This document shows positions 57,871 through 64,000 of a stretch of DNA of 64,000 nucleotides, piece after piece (positions within the stretch are counted from its first letter, which is position 1; each line of letters starts with the position of its first letter). Made by a program: the position numbers and the translations under genes. Origin of the DNA: Streptococcus cristatus (GTDB taxonomy: Bacteria > Bacillota > Bacilli > Lactobacillales > Streptococcaceae); NCBI RefSeq assembly GCF_003943505.1, contig NZ_RJPS01000008.1:37482-101481 (forward strand), in the 5' to 3' direction. The notes beneath the pieces were generated by a model. That model was not told the origin of the DNA, searched no databases, and saw only the letters and a program-made list of their open reading frames with translations.

Positions 57871-58181
57871 TAATAAAACGCTTTCAACAATTTGAAACTT
57901 AAAAGCGAATTTTAGGTAAAAATTAGGCGTTTTCATTGGTTATTTAGCGTATAAATACTTGAAAAGGAGGAGCCATCTTGGTAGAATAATAGATGGTATA
58001 TACTAGATAAAAGCAACTGGTGTATACCAGTTGAAATCTGCTTTTTCTGAGTTAAAGGGATAAAAACTGAGACTGACTGTGGCTTTTATTGGCTTTGGTT
58101 TTGAGAGGGTAGCGCAACTACGCTTTGTTAATGGTCATGAGATTAACAAAGGGTCGCAATTGGATAAAAGAAAGGAATCGA
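57871..58181 (+). promoter_or_regulatory. Promoter and structured 5' leader of the SRR adhesin gene
   Basis: TATACT (57999-58004) is the best -10; the -35 is unclear. The leader of about 170 bases holds CAACTGGT/ACCAGTTG (58014-58033, 4-base loop) with GCTTTTTCTG just after, and CTTTGTTAAT/ATTAACAAAG (58123-58151) ending 30 bases before the ATG. Upstream, ATAAAACGCTTTCA (57873-57886) matches 12 of 14 positions of the CcpA cre consensus. The rest of the 57751-58181 gap has no gene. Confidence 0.55.
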
Positions 58182-61100
58182 ATGTTTCGAAGTAAAAAAT
58201 TTAACAAAGATTTCGAGATCGTAGATGAGAAAAAGCGTTATAAGCTTTACAAGTCGGGTAAAAACTGGGTAAAAGCCTCGAACTCTCAATTGGATCTCTT
58301 CCGTATCGGTGGGATGGGCGAAGTTGTCTCTAGTACCCTGTCAGACACTGAAGAACTTGATCACGCACACCTTAGTTTTAACACGCTAGCGGGTATAGGG
58401 GGAATCTTGGCCGCGGGGGCTGCAGGATTTGTGATGACTCAAGAGCAAACTGTTTATGCGGATGAAACATCTGAGTATACAGAAAAGGATAAAACAGTCA
58501 TCGCAGCTGAACCGAAAGCGGCTGAAACAACTGAAACAAGTGCCAACTCAATCATCGCTCAAGCGCAAGCAGAAGTAAAGAAAGCTCAAGCAGAACAAGC
58601 ATCTGCAACAGCTTCTGTATCAGTCAGTCAATCTGTTGAGGATCAAGCGAGTGCGAGTCAGTCAGTTTCAGTCAGTCAATCTGCCTCAGCAAGTCAGTCA
58701 GTCTTAGAGAGTCAGTCAGTATCTGCAAGTGCTTCAACATCAGCTTCTACATCAGTCTCAGCAAGTGCAAAAGCATCTGCATCAGTAAGCTCTACACCAT
58801 CAGAGTCAGCAAGCGCTCAAGCACCTGCCTCTGTAGTTGAGAGTACATCAGTTGTTAGCGAACCATCAGCTCAGGCTTCTGTGTCTACCTCAGCTTCTGC
58901 ATCGCTCAACCTTAAGGTCAACCCTGCGGCAAGTCTTGTATCAGGTAGTGCTAACCAAAGTTTGGCAAGTGCAGCTCTTAGCACAAGCCAAGCAGCAACA
59001 ACAAGCAACAACATCGCAGCTGGTGTTGTAGCAGATAAGAACCAAGCCCAAGGCAAGGATACAACCAAGCAAGCTGAGAAAAACCAAAAGGTTGACAATA
59101 CTGTAGCGACTGCACCAAAGACAGGGTATTCTGGATTTAGAGCAAATCCGATCGATACTGGATCAAAAGAACCTTTCTTTCTAAATACCGATCCATATAG
59201 CATCAACTCTCCAGAAACAAGTGGTCGTTTAAATAGACAACGGGTCTTTCTGGGACGAGCAGGTGTTCCTTTCTCAGTGACATATTATATGCATAAGTCT
59301 CAATTTGATGCGGACGAATATCCTTACGGTTCATATAAGGATAGTGAGTCTGCAGGACTTTCTCCAAGAACAACTCTAGAGACTCGAAACTGGCAAGAAG
59401 CACAAGAGAAATATAATATTACCTCGGAAACAGGTCGTGTGGAAGTGGCTCCTGGACGTTATATTCCATATGTAACTTTTAAGAGTGATAATCCAAAACC
59501 ACTTAGAAGTAGTGTCAATCTGGATGTGACCTTTGATGGACGTAGCTTTCCTCAAACCAGCGTATTCATGAACTTCACTACTTCTCAGTTTAAGGGACCT
59601 GCTGTAACGTATGATGCCGAAGGGAAAAAAGAAGCACTGGCTCCTCTTGCAAAATATAAAGTAGGAGATACAGTCAATGAAACCTACTATTTCCATAATG
59701 ATAAACAGTATAGATATGAGCAAGATGCTAGAAATGCTATTACTTTGTACGCTGGTAATGGTGGTTGGACCAGAAATATGGGCTTGAGATTTGTTCAAGG
59801 AGTGGAAAGACGTGCTGATTTTACCTATGTTCCTAAAGTCACTGTTACGGGGACTGTTAAAACTGAAAATCCTAATTATCTTATCAGACATAATGATGGA
59901 GTGGGAGGTAAGGATGCTGAATTCTTTACCTATCTAGGCCGTCCAGAAGAAGTTGTAACTGAGGTTGCGCAGGAGTCAATTATCAACAAGAGCAAAGACT
60001 CACTAACTCCTTCCCCTGAACCACTAGTTCCTGAGATTGAAGTCGGTAAACGAGTTAATGAAACTTTATATGTTCATGATGGTAATAACAAAGGAGATAA
60101 GTCTGTTGGTTCTTGGCAAAGTTCTTACCTTGCAGATCAAGCGGTTGAACTGATTCATGGTAAGAAAGAACTAGAAGCTCTTGGATTAACAGTTACTACT
60201 AAAAGCAATGAACCAGGGGCTGGTAAAACTGGCTATATCCCATCTATCCAAATTTCTGGAACGCCTACTGGAACAGGAACTGTAACACTCAAATATAAGA
60301 TCACTGACGAAGCGGGACAGCTTAACTTTAAGGACATTCAAGTAAATGTTAAAGAAAGCGGATCCCTTAGCCAATCAGTTTCAGCTTCTGTATCTGCAAG
60401 TCAAAGTGCTTCAGCATCTATCTCAGCAAGCATCAGTGCGAGCCAATCAGCATCAAGCTCAGTAAATGCAAGCCAAAGTGCCTCAGCAAGTGCGAGCCAA
60501 TCAGCATCAGTAAGCGCAAGCCAAAGTGCTTCAGCTTCTGTATCAGCAAGCATCAGTGCGAGCCAATCAGCATCAAGCTCAACAAATGCGAGCCAATCAG
60601 CATCTGTATCAGCTAGCCAAAGCGCATCAGCGTCTGTATCTGCAAGTCAATCAACTTCAGCATCAGCCAGCGCATCGCTTAGCGCGAGTCGCTCAGCTTC
60701 AGTAAGTTCAAGCCGTTCAGCCAGTGCTTCAGCGAGTGCATCACTTAGCGCGAGTCGCTCAGCTTCAGCAAGCGTAAGTTCAAGCCGTTCGGCTAGTGCC
60801 TCAGCCAGTGCATCGCTTAGCGCGAGTCGTTCAGCAAGCACATCAGTAAGCTCAAGTCAATCGGCTTCAGCCTCAGTATCTGCAAGTCAATCAACTTCAG
60901 CATCAGTAAGTGCTAGTCAATCAGCATCCGTATCAGCTAGCCAATCAGCATCTGTATCAGCTAGTCAATCAGCCTCAGCATCTGTAAGTGCAAGCGACTC
61001 AGCGTCTGTATCAGCTAGCCAATCAGCATCCGTATCAGCTAGTCAATCAGCATCAGCATCTGTAAGTGCAAGCGACTCAGCGTCTGTATCAGCTAGTCAA

Positions 61101-64000
61101 TCAGCTTCAGCATCTGTAAGTGCAAGCGCATCAGCATCAGTATCAGCTAGTCAATCAGCTTCAGCATCTGTAAGTGCAAGCGACTCAGCGTCTGTATCAG
61201 CTAGCCAATCAGCAAGCGCATCTGTAAGTGCAAGTCAAAGTGCTTCAACATCAGTAAGCGCAAGCCAAAGTGCCTCAGCTTCAGCATCTAACAACCAGAA
61301 CTCAGCTTCTATCTCAGCAAGCGCGAGCCAGTCTGCGTCAATTAGTGCGAGCCAAAGTGCATCAGCATCAGTATCAGCAAGCATCAGTGCGAGCCAATCA
61401 GCATCTGTATCAGCTAGTCAATCAGCATCAGCATCTGTAAGTGCAAGCGACTCAGCGTCTGTATCAGCTAGTCAATCAGCTTCAGCTTCTGTAAGTGCAA
61501 GCGACTCAGCGTCTGTATCAGCTAGCCAATCAGCAAGCGCATCTGTAAGTGCAAGTCAAAGTGCTTCAACATCAGTAAGCGCAAGCCAAAGTGCTTCAGC
61601 TTCAGCATCTAACAACCAGAACTCAGCGTCTATCTCAGCAAGCGCGAGCCAGTCTGCGTCAATTAGTGCGAGCCAAAGCGCATCAGCATCAGTATCAGCA
61701 AGCATCAGTGCGAGCCAATCAGCATCTGTATCAGCTAGCCAATCAGCCAGCGCATCTGTAAGTGCAAGTCAAAGTGCTTCAACATCAGTAAGCGCAAGCC
61801 AAAGTGCTTCAGCTTCAGCATCTAACAACCAGAACTCAGCGTCTATCTCAGCCAGCGCGAGCCAGTCTGCGTCAATTAGTGCGAGCCAAAGCGCATCAGC
61901 ATCAGTATCAGCAAGCATCAGTGCGAGCCAATCAGCATCTGTATCAGCTAGTCAATCAGCCTCAGCATCTGTAAGTGCAAGCGACTCAGCGTCTGTATCA
62001 GCTAGCCAATCAGCCAGCGCATCTGTAAGTGCAAGTCAAAGTGCTTCAACATCAGTAAGCGCAAGCCAATCAGCAAGCACAAGCTTGAGTGCCTCAATCA
62101 GTGCATCTGAATCAGCAAGCACAAGCATGAGCAACAGCGTATCTGCCTCAATCAGTGCAAGCCAATCAGCAAGCACAAGCATGAGCAACAGCGTATCTGC
62201 TTCAATCAGTGCTTCAGTATCAGCAAGCACAAGCATGAGCAACAGCGTTTCTGCCTCAATCAGTGCAAGCCAATCAGCAAGCACAAGCATGAGCAACAGC
62301 GTGTCTGCTTCAATCAGTGCAAGCCAATCAGCAAGCACAAGCATGAGCAACAGCGTTTCTGCCTCAATCAGTGCATCTGAATCAGCAAGCACAAGCATGA
62401 GCAACAGCGTGTCTGCTTCAATCAGTGCTTCAGTATCAGCAAGCATAAGCATGAGCAATAGCGTGTCCGCCTCAATCAGTGCTTCAGTATCAACAAGCAC
62501 AAGCTTGAGTGACAGCATTTCTGCCTCAATCAGTGCAAGCCAATCAGCAAGCACAAGCATGAGCAATAGCGTGTCCGCATCAATCAGTGCTTCAGTATCA
62601 GCAAGCACAAGCTTGAGTAACAGCGTGTCAGCCTCAATCAGTGCAAGCCAATCAGCTAGTGCGTCAGTATCTGCAAGTCAAAGTACTTCAGCATCTGTAT
62701 CAGCAAGCCAATCAGCAAGCACAAGCTTGAGTGCCTCAATCAGTGCATCTGAATCAGTAAGCACAAGCATGAGCAACAGCGTATCTGCCTCAATCAGTGC
62801 AAGCCAATCAGCAAGCACAAGCATGAGCAACAGCGTTTCTGCTTCAATCAGTGCAAGCCAATCAGCAAGCACAAGCATGAGCAACAGCGTATCTGCTTCA
62901 ATCAGTGCTTCAGTATCAGCAAGCACAAGCATGAGCAACAGCGTTTCTGCCTCAATCAGTGCAAGCCAATCAGCAAGCACAAGCATGAGCAACAGCGTGT
63001 CTGCTTCAATCAGTGCAAGCCAATCAGCAAGCACAAGCATGAGCAACAGCGTTTCTGCCTCAATCAGTGCAAGCCAATCAGCAAGCACAAGCATGAGCAA
63101 CAGCGTGTCTGCTTCAATCAGTGCTTCAGTATCAGCAAGCATAAGCATGAGCAATAGCGTGTCCGCATCAATCAGTGCTTCAGTATCAACAAGCACAAGC
63201 ATGAGCAACAGCGTGTCAGCTTCAATCAGTGCAAGCCAATCAGCAAGCACAAGCATGAGCAATAGCGTGTCCGCATCAATCAGTGCATCTGAATCAGCAA
63301 GCACAAGCTTGGGTAACAGCATATCTGCCTCAATCAGTGCAAGCCAATCAGCAAGCACAAGCTTGAGTAACAGCGTATCTGCCTCAATCAGTGCTTCAGT
63401 ATCAGCAAGCACAAGCATGAGCAACAGCGTGTCAGCTTCAATCAGTGCAAGCCAATCAGCAAGCACAAGCATGAGCAACAGCGTATCTGCCTCAATCAGT
63501 GCAAGCCAATCAGCAAGCACAAGCATGAGCAACAGCGTGTCAGCTTCAATCAGTGCAAGCCAATCAGCAAGCACAAGCATGAGTAACAGCGTATCTGCCT
63601 CAATCAGTGCATCTGAATCAGCAAGCACAAGCATGAGCAACAGCGTGTCAGCTTCAATCAGTGCAAGCCAATCAGCATCAAGCTCAGCAAGCACAAGCAT
63701 GAGTAACAGCGTATCTGCCTCAATCAGTGCAAGCCAATCAGCAAGCACAAGCATGAGCAACAGCGTGTCAGCTTCAATCAGTGCAAGCCAATCAGCAAGC
63801 ACAAGCATGAGCAACAGCGTGTCAGCTTCAATCAGTGCAAGCCAATCAGCAAGCACAAGCATGAGTAACAGCGTATCTGCCTCAATCAGTGCAAGCCAAT
63901 CAGCAAGCACGAGCATGAGCAACAGCGTGTCAGCTTCAATCAGTGCAAGCCAATCAGCAAGCACAAGCATGAGCAACAGCGTATCTGCCTCAATCAGTGC
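58182..64000 (+). CDS. Accessory Sec-exported serine-rich repeat adhesin (partial, runs off the window)
   Basis: At least 1939 residues, open at the window end. The signal peptide (1-93) has the accessory-Sec motif KLYKSGKNW (21-29), a glycine-interrupted hydrophobic core (69-86) and likely cleavage after VYA93. A short SRR1 (about 140-265), a ligand-binding region (about 300-720, starting near [14 protein letters not shown] and ending with a beta-rich [19 protein letters not shown] module) and SRR2 (from 727) follow. Anchor lies beyond the window. It is the export and glycosylation substrate of the neighbouring genes, homologous in layout to SrpA/GspB/Fap1. ATG 58182 has SD AAAGGAA. The ligand cannot be assigned from sequence. 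Confidence 0.92.
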   Translation, partial: MFRSKKFNKDFEIVDEKKRYKLYKSGKNWVKASNSQLDLFRIGGMGEVVSSTLSDTEELDHAHLSFNTLAGIGGILAAGAAGFVMTQEQTVYADETSEYTEKDKTVIAAEPKAAETTETSANSIIAQAQAEVKKAQAEQASATASVSVSQSVEDQASASQSVSVSQSASASQSVLESQSVSASASTSASTSVSASAKASASVSSTPSESASAQAPASVVESTSVVSEPSAQASVSTSASASLNLKVNPAASLVSGSANQSLASAALSTSQAATTSNNIAAGVVADKNQAQGKDTTKQAEKNQKVDNTVATAPKTGYSGFRANPIDTGSKEPFFLNTDPYSINSPETSGRLNRQRVFLGRAGVPFSVTYYMHKSQFDADEYPYGSYKDSESAGLSPRTTLETRNWQEAQEKYNITSETGRVEVAPGRYIPYVTFKSDNPKPLRSSVNLDVTFDGRSFPQTSVFMNFTTSQFKGPAVTYDAEGKKEALAPLAKYKVGDTVNETYYFHNDKQYRYEQDARNAITLYAGNGGWTRNMGLRFVQGVERRADFTYVPKVTVTGTVKTENPNYLIRHNDGVGGKDAEFFTYLGRPEEVVTEVAQESIINKSKDSLTPSPEPLVPEIEVGKRVNETLYVHDGNNKGDKSVGSWQSSYLADQAVELIHGKKELEALGLTVTTKSNEPGAGKTGYIPSIQISGTPTGTGTVTLKYKITDEAGQLNFKDIQVNVKESGSLSQSVSASVSASQSASASISASISASQSASSSVNASQSASASASQSASVSASQSASASVSASISASQSASSSTNASQSASVSASQSASASVSASQSTSASASASLSASRSASVSSSRSASASASASLSASRSASASVSSSRSASASASASLSASRSASTSVSSSQSASASVSASQSTSASVSASQSASVSASQSASVSASQSASASVSASDSASVSASQSASVSASQSASASVSASDSASVSASQSASASVSASASASVSASQSASASVSASDSASVSASQSASASVSASQSASTSVSASQSASASASNNQNSASISASASQSASISASQSASASVSASISASQSASVSASQSASASVSASDSASVSASQSASASVSASDSASVSASQSASASVSASQSASTSVSASQSASASASNNQNSASISASASQSASISASQSASASVSASISASQSASVSASQSASASVSASQSASTSVSASQSASASASNNQNSASISASASQSASISASQSASASVSASISASQSASVSASQSASASVSASDSASVSASQSASASVSASQSASTSVSASQSASTSLSASISASESASTSMSNSVSASISASQSASTSMSNSVSASISASVSASTSMSNSVSASISASQSASTSMSNSVSASISASQSASTSMSNSVSASISASESASTSMSNSVSASISASVSASISMSNSVSASISASVSTSTSLSDSISASISASQSASTSMSNSVSASISASVSASTSLSNSVSASISASQSASASVSASQSTSASVSASQSASTSLSASISASESVSTSMSNSVSASISASQSASTSMSNSVSASISASQSASTSMSNSVSASISASVSASTSMSNSVSASISASQSASTSMSNSVSASISASQSASTSMSNSVSASISASQSASTSMSNSVSASISASVSASISMSNSVSASISASVSTSTSMSNSVSASISASQSASTSMSNSVSASISASESASTSLGNSISASISASQSASTSLSNSVSASISASVSASTSMSNSVSASISASQSASTSMSNSVSASISASQSASTSMSNSVSASISASQSASTSMSNSVSASISASESASTSMSNSVSASISASQSASSSASTSMSNSVSASISASQSASTSMSNSVSASISASQSASTSMSNSVSASISASQSASTSMSNSVSASISASQSASTSMSNSVSASISASQSASTSMSNSVSASIS
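60363..62105 (+). repeat. Degenerate Ser/Ala repeats with nested higher-order duplications (SRR2 proximal)
   Basis: In-frame [11 protein letters not shown] repeats. A marker AACAACCAGAAC (NNQN) recurs at 61290, 61611 and 61824, i.e. 321 and 213 bases apart, which reveals large nested duplications. An Arg-containing SASRSAS subset lies at about 60660-60840. Confidence 0.85.
62106..64000 (+). repeat. 54-base (18-residue) tandem repeats of SRR2
   Basis: About 35 near-identical units encoding [18 protein letters not shown], with variants in which ASQSA is replaced by ASVSA or ASESA. The array continues past the window end. Confidence 0.9.

Noticed and set aside
57682..57936. Minus-strand 84-codon frame downstream of gtfB
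   Set aside because: It runs through the perfect terminator at 57788-57819 and the small membrane protein gene, and shows no protein-like features.
58871..59206. Minus-strand 111-codon frame opposite the adhesin binding region
   Set aside because: Antisense to a well-supported coding region, with no promoter or SD.
60647..63976. Long minus-strand open frames opposite the adhesin repeats (e.g. 62036-62608, 62678-63976)
   Set aside because: They are antisense images of the in-frame Ser repeats: repetitive [21 protein letters not shown] sequence, no SD or promoter, and open only because the repeat lacks stops on that strand.
62106..64000. CRISPR-like appearance of the tandem repeats
   Set aside because: Units are contiguous, in frame and coding, without unique spacers or cas genes.

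Overview
The window looks like a chromosomal segment of an oral Streptococcus of the sanguinis/gordonii/cristatus type. The grounds are the core gene neighbourhoods (divIB-ftsA-ftsZ-ylmEFGH-divIVA-ileS; yutD-rlmN-vanZ; trp operon), CiaR-type promoters driving csRNA-like small RNAs, PerR boxes at dpr, T-box leaders, and a complete accessory Sec (SecA2/SecY2) locus feeding a serine-rich repeat (SRR) adhesin. Species is inferred from gene content only.

Layout. 1-4963: RNA modification and housekeeping genes (rluB end, yidD, rsmD, coaD, sepM-like protease, YutD-like, rlmN, vanZ-like). 5028-13189: tryptophan biosynthesis. A stand-alone second trpB lies behind one Trp T-box, then a second Trp T-box precedes trpEGDCFBA. 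13158-18899: prepilin peptidase (minus strand), PerR-type dpr, a structured repeat, a csRNA, yqgQ, a cysteine-less rhodanese-like protein, rsuA (minus strand) and typA. 19294-31821: the cell wall and division cluster (murD, murG, divIB, ftsA, ftsZ, ylmE, sepF, ylmG, ylmH, divIVA) and T-box-controlled ileS. 32013-39479: Nudix protein, DUF1827, AI-2E-family transporter, PEPCK-like protein, CNNM-type transporter, a regulatory island (a CiaR-type promoter in front of a 22-codon ORF, a decayed gene, a second csRNA) and pflA.

39983-64000 is the accessory Sec and glycosylation locus: GT8-type glycosyltransferase, secY2, asp1, asp2, asp3, secA2, then gtfA, gtfB, an Asp4-like small membrane protein and a very long SRR adhesin that runs off the window end. 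SecA2/SecY2 with Asp1-3 export the adhesin. GtfA/GtfB start its Ser/Thr glycosylation in the cytoplasm, and the GT8 enzyme probably extends the glycan.

The most unusual part is 49200-54600. Three genes sit between secA2 and gtfA, where the accessory Sec loci known to me have none: (i) a 993-residue Ser/Leu/Glu repeat protein with no signal peptide, membrane segment or cell-wall anchor and a basic amphipathic N-terminus; (ii) a GH1 beta-glycosidase-like protein that keeps both catalytic glutamates but lacks the N- and C-terminal sugar-binding parts; (iii) a DivIVA-like coiled-coil protein with a strongly basic C-terminus. The first has a consensus promoter and the third a promoter of its own. 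I infer an intracellular module that organises, buffers or positions SRR glycosylation and export. This is a hypothesis from gene content. All calls come from reading the sequence; no database search was run.
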